64,000 nucleotides of DNA from PHBD01 sp964578535 (GTDB taxonomy: Bacteria > Desulfobacterota > Syntrophia > Syntrophales > PHBD01). Within the stretch, counting starts at the first letter, position 1; each line of letters starts with the position of its first letter. The notes under the pieces were generated by a model. That model searched no databases. It saw nothing but the letters and a program-made list of their open reading frames with translations, and was not told the DNA's origin. The stretch lies in NCBI GenBank assembly GCA_964578535.1, contig CAZODI010000008.1:32073-96072 (forward strand). The letters run 5' to 3'. Made by a program: the position numbers and the translations under genes. Positions 1-8,652 of the stretch are shown piece after piece.

Positions 1-1163
1 TCGACCGCCACGGTGTGGCCGGCTTTCAAGTCCGGATCCATCCAGGTTAGGACGGCGGCGATGGCCGATCCGGCAAGCCGCGCGGACCGGCCGGCGACGA
101 GCCGTCCGATCTCGCGGATCGCCGTCCGGTCATCTTCCCGGGCATCGCCGAGGCCGGGGATGGAAGCATCTACCGGAGCGCCCGCCGCGGGAAGCAGTTG
201 ATCCGTCGTCAGGCCGTACGGCACGGAAAACGCCGTTCCAGCCCCCCCCGGAAACAGGAGGTCCCTCTCCATCATCTCGCGAACGACCAGCCGCGCGACC
301 TCCCCCAGGTACATCCCGGACACCATCTTCTCGAGCCGCTGCCGGCCGGGATTCGGCGAGGCACCGTCCAGGAGGTCGTCGTAGCGGTTGGCCGTGAGCC
401 GATCGAAATTGCCCCACTCGAGGTTGACAATCATCTCGCCGGCCCCTCCCGTCCGCTTGAGCTTCCGGATCCGGTCGGCCCTCTCGGGGTAGCAGGCGTT
501 CGTCCCCGTTCCCAGGATCACCCCCATGTCGCAGGAAGGCTCGGCGTAGCTCCCGGCCAGGAGCGTCCCCACGGTGTCGTTCGTCAGGGCCGCGATCCGG
601 ACGGATTCAAGCCCCCGGCGTCTCATCGCCGCGGAGAGAAGCGCCGCGACGTCCTCGCCCTCCACACCCGGGGCCGTGAAGGCCTTCGTCCAGCCGATGA
701 GGGTGCCCGAGACGGCGGAGCGCTGCTCCACGGGGAAGGAGAACGTGAAGGCCAGGACCGGCTCCCGGTGCGGTTCCGGGGGATGTTCCCGGAGGAAGGA
801 GTCAACACACCCGGCGAGGAAATCGAAGAGCTTCCGGCCGGGTCCGCACAGGCACTCCCGTGGAATGACGAACCGGCCCGCCGCCGCAACGGAAGCCCCG
901 CCCCGCCCGTCGAGCACCACCTCCAGGACGCGGCAGTTTGTCCCCCCCAGGTCGAGGGCGAGGAAGCGGCCCCTTTCCCGGCCCGTCGGCCGGCCCACAA
1001 AGGAGGGGATCATCCGCAGGGAGCTCGGTTCTCCCGCCAGGCCGCGGGCCATCTCCCCGTGGAATGCCTCGACGATGCCCCGGGCGCCGGAAACGGAGAT
1101 GTCAAAGAGTTCCCCAAGACGGGCCAGATAACGCGCGCTCTCATTTGCAAGGCTTTTGCCCAT
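1..1163 (-). CDS. Eukaryote-type hexokinase (3' end beyond window)
   Basis: ATP-dependent hexose kinase feeding glycolysis in the cytosol. The frame is open to the left edge, so 387 N-terminal residues are visible and the C-terminus is missing. Family signatures seen: LDLGGTNCRVLEV at residues 70-82, FSFPVEQ at 141-147 followed by GWTKAF, catalytic Asp196 in LTNDTVGT, GTGTNACY at 218-225, and NPGRQRLEKMVSGMYLGEV at 271-289. These match the hexokinase_1/hexokinase_2 family of eukaryotes rather than bacterial ROK or Glk glucokinases. Start: the first in-frame ATG, with a weak GGTGG behind it. It is co-directional with the PAS regulator upstream. Family assignment is secure; sugar specificity is not visible. 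Confidence 0.88.
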   Translation of the reverse strand, partial: MGKSLANESARYLARLGELFDISVSGARGIVEAFHGEMARGLAGEPSSLRMIPSFVGRPTGRERGRFLALDLGGTNCRVLEVVLDGRGGASVAAAGRFVIPRECLCGPGRKLFDFLAGCVDSFLREHPPEPHREPVLAFTFSFPVEQRSAVSGTLIGWTKAFTAPGVEGEDVAALLSAAMRRRGLESVRIAALTNDTVGTLLAGSYAEPSCDMGVILGTGTNACYPERADRIRKLKRTGGAGEMIVNLEWGNFDRLTANRYDDLLDGASPNPGRQRLEKMVSGMYLGEVARLVVREMMERDLLFPGGAGTAFSVPYGLTTDQLLPAAGAPVDASIPGLGDAREDDRTAIREIGRLVAGRSARLAGSAIAAVLTWMDPDLKAGHTVAV

Positions 1164-1221
1164 GGTTCCACCGTTCTGTCGCTCACACCCGGGCGTGAGC
1201 GAAGGGAAAAGAACCACCCTG

Positions 1222-2808
1222 TCAGGCCATGGAAAGAAGATGCGAGCGGAGATTGACCTTCTCCCCAGTCAGCCCGAGCTTGGTCCGGATGCTGATCCGG
1301 TGCGAATCCACCGTAACCGTGCTGACCCCCAGCAGCTCCGCGATCTCCTTGGTCCGCTTCCCTTCCCGGATCATGCCGGCCACCTGGATCTCCCGGGGAG
1401 TGAGGTTTCTGTAAGCGGACGTCAGCCTGGACAAAAACGGGGACGTGATGTCCCGCAGGTTCGACTGCAGCAGGTCCAGGAAAAGAAGCCCCTTTTCGTT
1501 CAGCCCGCAGGTTCTGAGCCCGTCCAGCGTTGGCATGAGCAGCTCGTTGACGTTCCGCTGCAGCCGCTCATCGAGGATCTTCCGGTCTTCCTTGCTCCGA
1601 TCCAGGAGCACTCGGAGGGCCGTGTTTGCTTCTTTCAGCTCGGTCGTGCGCTCCTGGACGAGCTCCTCCAGGCGGTTGAGCGTGTTCCGCAGCTCCTCTT
1701 CCGCGTTCTTCTGCACGGTGATGTCCCGGGCCACCGAAAAGATCTCCGTCATTCCCGTCACGTGATTCCGGAAAACCCTGCCCCGGCATTCCACCCAGCG
1801 GTACCGGCCGTCCTTCGTGCGCAGCCGGCATTCCAGGCCTCCCTGTTTGTCTTCCTCAAGCACCCCCAGGAAGATTTCCCCGGCGGCGGGCCGGTCGTCG
1901 GGGTGGACCAGGTCCAGGAAGGCCTCTCCTACGATTTCCCTCGGAAGATAGCCGAGAACCGACTCAACGCCATCGGAAACGAACAGGATGGTCCCGTCCA
2001 GGTGAAAGCGGGCAACGTAATCCATCGTGTTCTCCACCAGCAGGCGGTACTGCTTTTCGCTCCGGAGCAGCTTTGCCTCGGCGGCCTTGCGGTCCGTGAT
2101 GTCCCTCACGAACCCCATGACGAGTCCCCTTCCCTTCCAGTCGACGATCTTCACGCTGACCTCGACGGGAATCCCGGAGCCGTCCTTCCGGATATTCAAG
2201 CGCTCGAAGGAATGCCGCTCCTGCTTCAGGAGAGAGTCGAGCTCCGGGTTCTCCTGCTGGTTCCATTTCCCATCGATCATCCCCAGATTGGACCCGATCA
2301 ATTCATCCCGCTCGTATCCGAGCATCCGGCAGGCGATTTCGTTCACATCGAGGATGTTCCCTTCGAAATCGTGAAGGTAGATCGCGTCGTTCGCATTCTC
2401 CACGATCAGTCGATACCGCCGGTCCCGTTCCCGGAACTTCTCTTCGACCCGGATGCGCTCCGTGATGTCGCGGGCACAGACGACGATTCCCCGGAACAGG
2501 TCCTCCTTCCAGACCGATCGGGCGACCGTCTCAAGCCAGAGGAAGCGGCCGTCGGCGTGGCGAAAGCGGAACCTCTCCGTCTCCCGGTCGGTCTCCAGGG
2601 TTCTCCGGAAGGTCTGATGAACCCTTTCCCGGTCTTCCGGAAAGACGTAATCGAAGCTGACCGTCCCGACCATGCCGGCCGGCTCGTAGCCGAGGGTCCA
2701 CCGGGCGGAGGGGCTGACGGCCCGAAAGACACCGTCCCGGTCGAGGATCACGACGACGTCGATCATGTTCTCCAGGATGACCCGGATCTCCATTTCGCTG
2801 GCTGTCAT
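1222..2808 (-). CDS. PAS-sensor LuxR-type transcriptional regulator
   Basis: Probable one-component sensor: three consecutive PAS domains (roughly residues 5-125, 130-250 and 255-375, each ending in an ARDIT or VRDIT PAC motif), then a short coiled coil and a C-terminal LuxR/GerE helix-turn-helix (LTPREIQVAGMIREG, then TKEIAELLGVSTVTVDSHR). There is no receiver, kinase or transmembrane segment, so it is likely cytosolic and ligand- or redox-responsive. This PAS-LuxR architecture is common in syntrophic Desulfobacterota. The frame extends 27 codons further to a TTG at 2889, but that extra stretch is Pro/Asp-rich and non-PAS, so the ATG at 2808 is preferred. Targets are unknown. Confidence 0.85.
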   Translation of the reverse strand: MTASEMEIRVILENMIDVVVILDRDGVFRAVSPSARWTLGYEPAGMVGTVSFDYVFPEDRERVHQTFRRTLETDRETERFRFRHADGRFLWLETVARSVWKEDLFRGIVVCARDITERIRVEEKFRERDRRYRLIVENANDAIYLHDFEGNILDVNEIACRMLGYERDELIGSNLGMIDGKWNQQENPELDSLLKQERHSFERLNIRKDGSGIPVEVSVKIVDWKGRGLVMGFVRDITDRKAAEAKLLRSEKQYRLLVENTMDYVARFHLDGTILFVSDGVESVLGYLPREIVGEAFLDLVHPDDRPAAGEIFLGVLEEDKQGGLECRLRTKDGRYRWVECRGRVFRNHVTGMTEIFSVARDITVQKNAEEELRNTLNRLEELVQERTTELKEANTALRVLLDRSKEDRKILDERLQRNVNELLMPTLDGLRTCGLNEKGLLFLDLLQSNLRDITSPFLSRLTSAYRNLTPREIQVAGMIREGKRTKEIAELLGVSTVTVDSHRISIRTKLGLTGEKVNLRSHLLSMA

Positions 2809-2986
2809 ATCGGCACCCGTCGGCTTGTCGTTTGGCGGTTCACAGCGGTCCGGTGTTCCGGACGGGGAAAGGTTCAGCAGCCGGTGCAATACGACAGCGG
2901 GCCATGAAAATCAATCTGGTATTGCCGCCGCTGGACGTGTACCATGATGCCTGTCGGAACCGATCCTCCGGAGGGAAAGAACGAGT

Positions 2987-3610
2987 ATGGGACTGCTGAA
3001 CCTGCTCATCCGGGATCCGCTGGCATTCGTGCTCCTGTCGATCCCGCTGTTGTATTCCATCATCATCCACGAATTGGCCCACGGCTGGGTTGCATGGAAA
3101 ATGGGAGATCCCACCGCAAAGGCCATGGGCCGGCTGACGCTGAATCCCGTCAGCCACCTCGACCCGATCGGGACGCTCATGCTGTTTCTCTTCGGCTTCG
3201 GCTGGGCAAAGCCGGTGCCCTTCAACCTCGCCTATGTCCGGGACGCCCGCAGGGGCCTTATCCTGGTTTCCTCGGCGGGGATCGTCGCCAACATGATCCT
3301 GGCCTTCCTCGCCTTTCTCCTGTACCGGATCCTCGATCCGCAGCCGGCCGGGACGGTTGCCACGCTTCTCTATTACATGGCGAAAATCAACATCATCCTG
3401 GCCGCCTTCAACCTGATCCCCATTCCGCCGCTCGACGGGTCGAAAATCCTCATGGGCTTTACATCCGCGAGGTTTCAGGATGCCTTGGCCCGGATCGAGC
3501 CCTTCGGATTCTTCATCATCATCGGCCTTCTCCTGCTCGGCGTCCTGGACCCGGTCATCCGTTTCCTTCAGGCGGTGATCCTGGCCCTCATCGGCTTCCT
3601 GCTCCCCTGA
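2987..3610 (+). CDS. Site-2 protease family M50 metalloprotease
   Basis: Integral-membrane zinc protease of the short, PDZ-less S2P/M50 type. Zinc-binding HELAH at residues 28-32 lies in the first long hydrophobic helix, NPVSHLDP at 53-60 is the family N-P-x(4)-D-P motif, and the third ligand Asp150 lies in IPPLDG. Five to six hydrophobic segments fill the 207 residues. GAGGGAAAG sits about 7 nt before the ATG. The gene is isolated on the plus strand between two leftward genes, so context does not name a substrate. Such small S2P-like proteins are widespread and mostly uncharacterised. Confidence 0.88.
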   Translation: MGLLNLLIRDPLAFVLLSIPLLYSIIIHELAHGWVAWKMGDPTAKAMGRLTLNPVSHLDPIGTLMLFLFGFGWAKPVPFNLAYVRDARRGLILVSSAGIVANMILAFLAFLLYRILDPQPAGTVATLLYYMAKINIILAAFNLIPIPPLDGSKILMGFTSARFQDALARIEPFGFFIIIGLLLLGVLDPVIRFLQAVILALIGFLLP

Positions 3611-3845
3611 AGACGACACCTGACCGTGAACCGCGGCCCGATCAAAGAAGTGGAGGATGGGACTACAGGACATGAAAAAATCGCCCTGAACATCCTGGAG
3701 GCGAAAAGGGATCTCGAAAGGGGAAGCGGCACAAGGCCGATAAGGGGAAATCACGCTCCGGGCGAACGGCCGTTACAGGCTGATCGCGGACCGTTCGGCA
3801 GGACTGCAGGGATGAGGACGGCCGTTCGGCGCGTCCCGTCCCCCC

Positions 3846-4862
3846 TCATCCGGTCTTTTTCCATTCGTACATCTCGTAACCGTCGACGACCTTTCCGGAG
3901 GGGGCGAACCCGCTCCGGCCGGAAAGCGTTTCCATGATGGGCTTCGGGATGCCGACGGCGTTCCGGTCCGCGTATTTCTGCATGTGGCCCGCGATGTCGA
4001 TGGCGGGATCGCTGATCGCATCGAGGGGCACGTCTTCGTCATAGATGACGAATCCCGAGTTCACGCCGCAACGAACGGCAAACTCGCGCCTCAACTTCCT
4101 GACCTCCCGGTTGAATGCATCCAGATCGGTAACAACGCCCTGGGCGGCGCGCAAGGCATCGTCCACGGACGGGAAGCAGGCCATGACCCCGTCGGGTGTC
4201 CAGGTCGACTTCAGGCATCCGTGCTCATCCAGGATCCCGCTTATGAACTGGCGGTAGCGGGTGAAATCGTTCTGCACGACGGCCTTGTCCTCGTCCCGTT
4301 TCATGCCCGTGGAGTCGACGACATCGATCGACAGAAAGGCAAGGTCGCGCCCCTTCTCATCGAGCTTCTTCTCCGCCTCGACGATATTCCTGAGGATCTT
4401 ATCGCGGTCTTTTTTCTTCGCTGTTTTCAGGAGGTCCAGTTGCCGGCCGAGCGCCGAGGCGCTCATCGCATGATCGGAGATATGAAGCCGGCGCTTCATG
4501 TCGTCGACCTTCTTCCGATAACGGTAGTATTGCCCCTCGTAGAAGTAGCGGTAGCTCAGGGTGTTGAACCAGAAGGTGAACACGAACGACAGGACCAGGA
4601 CGATCCACGGCGTCATGTCATGACCGCCGATCCGGATGGGAAACACGGCGCGGACGGGCCTGGTGACGGTCTGTTCGAGCGCGAATGCCGCCTTGGCGTA
4701 CCGGTGCTCCTTTCCCAGCGATAGGTTGTAGGGGGCGAGGCGCGGAACGACAATGGAATACGCGGTGGCGATCAGGATGACGGCCATTCCCAGGCTGAAG
4801 ATCTGGGCGGTGAGGGACAGGCCGTAATGAAGGATGGCAGCCGGGAAATGCTTCAGGCTCAC
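3846..4862 (-). CDS. Membrane protein with class III cyclase-like domain
   Basis: 338 residues: TM helix about 9-33, a short extracytoplasmic loop, TM helix about 82-103, a charged linker, then an adenylate/guanylate cyclase fold from about residue 175. Both metal-binding Asp positions look present (LSIDVVDST and TPDGVMACF), with a Lys in CLKST at the adenine-recognition position. In the segment that normally reads G-D-x-V-N-x-A-x-R, this protein has SDPAIDIAGHM, so the transition-state Asn and Arg appear replaced by Asp and His. Activity is therefore doubtful. Start: GTG after AGGAAAGGA with 7 nt spacing. An upstream extension would run into the next gene and is non-homologous. Confidence 0.8.
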   Translation of the reverse strand: MSLKHFPAAILHYGLSLTAQIFSLGMAVILIATAYSIVVPRLAPYNLSLGKEHRYAKAAFALEQTVTRPVRAVFPIRIGGHDMTPWIVLVLSFVFTFWFNTLSYRYFYEGQYYRYRKKVDDMKRRLHISDHAMSASALGRQLDLLKTAKKKDRDKILRNIVEAEKKLDEKGRDLAFLSIDVVDSTGMKRDEDKAVVQNDFTRYRQFISGILDEHGCLKSTWTPDGVMACFPSVDDALRAAQGVVTDLDAFNREVRKLRREFAVRCGVNSGFVIYDEDVPLDAISDPAIDIAGHMQKYADRNAVGIPKPIMETLSGRSGFAPSGKVVDGYEMYEWKKTG

Positions 4863-5050
4863 GGGGATGTCCTTTCCTGTTTCGAGCCTCGGCGGGAAGC
4901 CCCAACCCGCGGGCACGGGGAGCGCCCTCTGAAAGCTCGCGAAGAGCAGGATTGATCTTCGTTTTCGATTGCTGTGCAGGATAAGAAACGATTCCTTCCC
5001 TGTCAACTGAAATGCGTTTTCCGCGGACGGGTTTCCCCGTTGCCGCATGT

Positions 5051-5701
5051 CTACAGAAGCAGGGTGGAGAAGGCGATCAGGAACTGGCCCGTGTAGTACA
5101 GGGGCAGGCCGATCAGCCGGTTCAGGAATTCCGGCTTCACGAACCTCTGGCGGGCCACGAACACGTCCGACAGGTAGAAAAGAAGGGCACCGGCCAGGGC
5201 AAGGACCCGCCCTCCGACGGGCAGCCCCCTTTCCCCGGCAAGCGTGGCGGCGCCGGTGACCATGACCGTGATGACCGCAATGTAGGCCGCCACCGGGAGC
5301 GCCATCTTCCCAAGATAGGGCCGGATCCACAGAAAGAAAGCGCCGCCGGACAGGAGGCACACCGCGGCGGCGACTCCGGTCACGGGTCCCGGCGAGGCCA
5401 TGGTGAAAAACGCGGCGCTGTACAGGACATGCCCGGTGAGGAAGGCGAACAGGCCCGCCAGGAAAAGCCTTCTCGAGGCGGAGACCAGGAAGACGTCGCC
5501 GGCCATGCAGAACAGCAGGCCGGCAAGGACAAGGGCGAAGTATCGCGGGTTGCCGTGCGGACCTGCCAGGGCGGCCAGGACAAAGAGCGCCGACAGGGCG
5601 GATTTGGTGAGGAGGACTCCCCGCAGCGATTCCCGCTTCCGGAAATGCAGAAGAGACACCAGAAGAACGGCGGCCGGCAGCAGGAGGACGGCGATGGGCA
5701 T
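5051..5701 (-). CDS. YhhN/lysoplasmalogenase-like membrane protein
   Basis: 216-residue polytopic membrane protein with seven to eight hydrophobic segments and the YhhN-family features AGDVFLV, FLTGHVLY and YLSDVFVAR. Characterised relatives (TMEM86/YhhN) hydrolyse the vinyl-ether bond of lysoplasmalogen, but bacterial homologues are mostly untested. Start: ATG preceded by GGAGGTGAAGGG, far better than any upstream alternative. The flanking genes are co-directional with gaps of 188 and 133 bases, and nothing in them suggests a joint pathway. Confidence 0.8.
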   Translation of the reverse strand: MPIAVLLLPAAVLLVSLLHFRKRESLRGVLLTKSALSALFVLAALAGPHGNPRYFALVLAGLLFCMAGDVFLVSASRRLFLAGLFAFLTGHVLYSAAFFTMASPGPVTGVAAAVCLLSGGAFFLWIRPYLGKMALPVAAYIAVITVMVTGAATLAGERGLPVGGRVLALAGALLFYLSDVFVARQRFVKPEFLNRLIGLPLYYTGQFLIAFSTLLL

Positions 5702-5834
5702 CCCTTCACCTCCGTGGAGCGGTTCCGGCCCCGGGGCAACGGATGGACTCCGCATTCCGGACGCCCGGTTTGCCGGACCGGTTGCCTCTTTCCCGCCGCA
5801 GGGCCGGACGGCAGGCCCTCTCGCAATGGACCGG

Positions 5835-6920
5835 TTACCTGTACGGGCTGAAATCAACCCCCCGGCGGCGTCCCCGCTCGTCGAACCACGTGTCTTCGGC
5901 AAGGGGCGGGACATCGATCTCCTGCCGCTCCTTGCGGACCAGCCGGATGGCCTCCGCCGGGCACGCGGTGACGCAGAGCCCGCAGCCGATGCACCGCTCC
6001 CGGATGACCGCAAAGGTCTCCCCTTCGTCCGAGACGGCCCCGACCTGGCATCGGCTGTCCGCGCAAATCCCGCAGCCCGTGCAGAGATCGGCGTCGATCA
6101 CGGCATAATGATGGGAGTTGATGGCCCGGGATGCGGGCACCCCGAATTCGTTGATCGACCGGAGCACCCCGCAGCAGCACTTGCAGCAGTTGCAGATGTA
6201 GTAGTGCCCCGTCTGCACGTTGCCGGTGAGGTGCACGAGGCCCGCGTCTTCCGTCATTTTCAGGAGGGCACAGGCCTCCTCCTTCGTCAGGATGCGGGCC
6301 GAAGGCGTCTTTTCGAAGACCCCGGGCTCCAGGGAGATACCCAGGCAGACATGCACGGGCCGGTCGCAGGGCTTCCCCAGCAGCCCCTGTTCCTTCTTGC
6401 AGATGCATTCGTTGACCATGAACGACCGCCCCTTTTCAATGATCGCAGATACTTTCTCATAGGGCAGTGCCTCCTGGTGCGAAGGAACGGTCTCCTCCAC
6501 GGCAAGGGTCTGCATCAACTGCGGCGTGTCGGAAAAGAACTGTTTCGAAAGGTACGGCCAGTATTCCTCGTTCAACTCCGCAAACTCCCTGTCCATGCGA
6601 TCGAGCTGGAACTCGTAGATCCCGAAGACCCAGGGCAGCATCCGGAAGCGCCGGATGCCCCCGGGCTTGATTGTGAAGACCTGCCCACTCACGGCCATGC
6701 CCATGAGGGCGCCTTTCAGGCCTTCCACCGGCATGCCGTTCCGGGCGGCGATCTCCTCCACCGTCTCGAACGTCAGCCGCAGCCGGCAGAACAGCTCCGC
6801 CTGGGCGGGGGTAAAGATTTTCTTGAGGAGCCGGATCTCCACTCCGCTGTCGGTCCTGGGAAATCCGTTGGGCAGCGTGTCCAGCACTTCAGCAAGCTTT
6901 TCGTAGCACTCGTCCGACAA
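5835..6920 (-). CDS. 4Fe-4S ferredoxin-domain protein with Cys-cluster motif
   Basis: Redox protein: an N-terminal alpha-helical/winged-helix-like region, a middle region with CICKKEQG and CDRP Cys motifs, the extremely Cys-rich CNCCKCCCG, and a C-terminal 2[4Fe-4S] ferredoxin domain (CTGCGICADSRC and CIGCGLCVTACP). It likely moves electrons in the cytosol; the partner is unknown. Start: TTG at 6920 preceded by AAGGGAGG with 5 nt spacing. An alternative ATG at 6995 would overlap the upstream gene's stop by four bases (ATGA) but adds 25 residues of poor quality. It probably forms a unit with the dehydrogenase-like gene upstream. Confidence 0.75.
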   Translation of the reverse strand: MSDECYEKLAEVLDTLPNGFPRTDSGVEIRLLKKIFTPAQAELFCRLRLTFETVEEIAARNGMPVEGLKGALMGMAVSGQVFTIKPGGIRRFRMLPWVFGIYEFQLDRMDREFAELNEEYWPYLSKQFFSDTPQLMQTLAVEETVPSHQEALPYEKVSAIIEKGRSFMVNECICKKEQGLLGKPCDRPVHVCLGISLEPGVFEKTPSARILTKEEACALLKMTEDAGLVHLTGNVQTGHYYICNCCKCCCGVLRSINEFGVPASRAINSHHYAVIDADLCTGCGICADSRCQVGAVSDEGETFAVIRERCIGCGLCVTACPAEAIRLVRKERQEIDVPPLAEDTWFDERGRRRGVDFSPYR

Positions 6921-6991
6921 AACAGCCTCCCTTGATCGTTCATTGATTCCGCGGCGCGGTGTCCGTTCCACCGCATCGCCGCGGGGCACCC

Positions 6992-8050
6992 TCATCCCTC
7001 GACAAAGCGCCTCCGCCAGGGTGCAAAAAGCGGAAAATGGAAGATGCCCGCCGGGGCGGCGCAGACTTCCGGAATGGCGTTGATGACCGACCCCGCCACG
7101 CCGTACTGTTCGGAACGCGTTCGGACCGTGGCGTCCTCCGGCTCCACGAGGTTCATGACGATGTCGATTCCCGGTTTCCCGCGAACGGAGATCTTCCAGT
7201 GGTCGAAATGCTCGAACCCGGGCACGGTGTTTCCCATCACCCAGTTCACTTCCAGCGTAATGAACCGCCGTCCGCCGATGATCCCGTGCCAGCGGTAGTT
7301 CGTCGCCGCCACCGTCCCCGCCTTCACGGTGCCGGCCCGGGCCGTGATGTCTCCCGATGCCGCCGTCACCCGGTGGTCCGGCTCCACCCGCTCCAGCACC
7401 AGGCCCAGGCGGTGGGCCAGAAGCGCGATCACCTCGGCGTACATCGCCGTGATCAACTGCGCGACGGGTCCGGACCCGGCGGGATCGAACCGCCCCGGAT
7501 CGGAGCCCATCCCGCAGACGGTGAACACGTACTCATGATCCGGAGCGCCGCTGACGTCGAAGGTCTCCCGGACGGAGATGGATTCGATGTCCGTGCAGAT
7601 GCCCGTGGCCGCGGCAGCGATCTTTTCCACAACGAAGCCCGGGTTCAGGCCTGTGCTGAAGAACGTCGAATTCCCCCGCCGGCAGGCCTCTTCGAACTCC
7701 GCCGCATACGCGGCGCCGTGCCAGGCCGGAAAGCCGTGTCCGTTGATGGTGATCAGATTCTTGCCCGAGGCCAGGATCCGGCAAATGTCCCGGTTGTGGT
7801 GGCTGTAGGGGAACTGGATGCGGGGCGCATGGATGACCACGTCGGCGTCGAGCGCCAGGATCTCGTCGATGCTCCGGGTGGCGATCACCCCTGTCTCGCC
7901 GCGACGCGCGATCTCGCCGGCGTCGAGGCCGGCCTTCCGCTCGCTGTAGACATAAAGGCCCGCCAGCTCCAGGTCCGGGTGATCGATGACGGCCCGCAGG
8001 CAGGTTTTCCCCATGGAGCCGGTGGCCCACTGAATGACACGGTATTTCAT
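6992..8050 (-). CDS. DapB-like NAD(P)-dependent dehydrogenase
   Basis: 352-residue oxidoreductase with an N-terminal Rossmann fold (VIQWATGSMGKTCLRAV, then a short Asp-rich strand and ADVVIHAP) and a dihydrodipicolinate reductase-like C-terminal part (TGLNPGFV, then a large alpha/beta domain). It resembles the family that includes 2,4-diaminopentanoate dehydrogenase and many unassigned DapB-like proteins of anaerobes, so the substrate cannot be named. Start: ATG after GGGGGGAGCGC; an upstream extension is unsupported. A candidate sigma-70 promoter with an abutting palindrome lies just upstream, and the iron-sulfur gene follows closely. Confidence 0.75.
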   Translation of the reverse strand: MKYRVIQWATGSMGKTCLRAVIDHPDLELAGLYVYSERKAGLDAGEIARRGETGVIATRSIDEILALDADVVIHAPRIQFPYSHHNRDICRILASGKNLITINGHGFPAWHGAAYAAEFEEACRRGNSTFFSTGLNPGFVVEKIAAAATGICTDIESISVRETFDVSGAPDHEYVFTVCGMGSDPGRFDPAGSGPVAQLITAMYAEVIALLAHRLGLVLERVEPDHRVTAASGDITARAGTVKAGTVAATNYRWHGIIGGRRFITLEVNWVMGNTVPGFEHFDHWKISVRGKPGIDIVMNLVEPEDATVRTRSEQYGVAGSVINAIPEVCAAPAGIFHFPLFAPWRRRFVEG

Positions 8051-8076
8051 GCGCTCCCCCCGGGAAAAGGTTTCCC

Positions 8077-8117
8077 CTGATATCTTTTCCGGGGAGATCG
8101 GGCAAGATAAACTTATC
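8077..8117 (-). promoter_or_regulatory. Candidate promoter with adjoining palindrome
   Basis: On the minus strand, TTGCCC (8105-8100), 17 nt spacer, TATCAG (8082-8077), each 4/6 to the sigma-70 consensus. Abutting the -35 box upstream is the inverted repeat GATAA-AC-TTATC (8106-8117), a possible operator. It lies 27 to 67 bases before the ATG of the DapB-like gene. Confidence 0.4.
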
Positions 8118-8224
8118 CGGTCTGCCTTTGGCTGCTCGACGGGGAATCCCGGAACGGTCCGGGGAATGGGGGGACCGGCCGGCCGGTTGCTGCACAGGGG
8201 GAAGGAGCGCACGGCCGGCCGGCT

Positions 8225-8253
8225 TCAGGGGGTCAGGGGGTCAGGGGGTCAGG
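8225..8253 (+). repeat. 8-bp tandem repeat with G5 runs
   Basis: TCAGGGGG is repeated three times and followed by TCAGG. It gives three runs of five G separated by TCA, just 3' of the small membrane protein gene. It could be a replication-slippage tract or form a G-rich structure; no gene is in it. Confidence 0.8.
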
Positions 8254-8264
8254 AAGTCGGGCTG

Positions 8265-8534
8265 TCACTCCCGGTGAACGGTCAGCCCGAGGACGACGAA
8301 GAGCAGCAGGATGAAGCACACCCCCGTGATCAGGAGCGTCCGTCCGCTCAGCCACGAGGCCGAATCCGAAAAGATGGTGATGTCCCACAGCCTCCCCCAG
8401 TACACGAGAAAGCCGTACTGGACGAGCAGGGCCAGCTTCAGGCGGCCGAAGATCAGGCCGCCCGTGCTGATCAGCACAACGGCAAGGATGCTGGAAAAGG
8501 GAACGGCGACGTCCATCGACCAGATCGATTCCAT
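8265..8534 (-). CDS. Small two-to-three-TM membrane protein
   Basis: 89 residues with hydrophobic segments at about 8-30 (VPFSSILAVVLISTGGLIFG) and 58-82 (LLITGVCFILLLFVVLGLTV) and a less hydrophobic middle. Start: ATG with GGAGGT 7 nt upstream. No family recognised. It is the first gene after the Crp-family gene, and a perfect CRP-type palindrome lies 103-118 bases upstream of its ATG, so it is a plausible target of that regulator. Confidence 0.6.
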   Translation of the reverse strand: MESIWSMDVAVPFSSILAVVLISTGGLIFGRLKLALLVQYGFLVYWGRLWDITIFSDSASWLSGRTLLITGVCFILLLFVVLGLTVHRE

Positions 8535-8636
8535 GTTCAACCTCCGAATATGCGAAAGGAGGCCGGCCCAGGAGGACGACCCGCGGGCCGGCGGGAGAAT
8601 GCAGGATGGAGATTGCCAGAAGCGGAGGGGGGGGAT

Positions 8637-8652
8637 TGTGACGGACGTCACA
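8637..8652. promoter_or_regulatory. CRP-type operator TGTGA-N6-TCACA
   Basis: TGTGACGGACGTCACA is a perfect inverted repeat matching both CRP half-sites. It overlaps the stop codon of the Crp-family gene and lies upstream of the small membrane protein gene. A weak -10 (CAATCT, minus strand 8615-8610) would place its centre near -41. The adjacent regulator has a CRP-like recognition helix (SRETVSRILK). Confidence 0.65.

Noticed and set aside
8225..8253. TCAGGGGG repeats as a regulatory array
   Set aside because: They lie past a gene's stop with no link to a promoter; a slippage tract is the simpler view.
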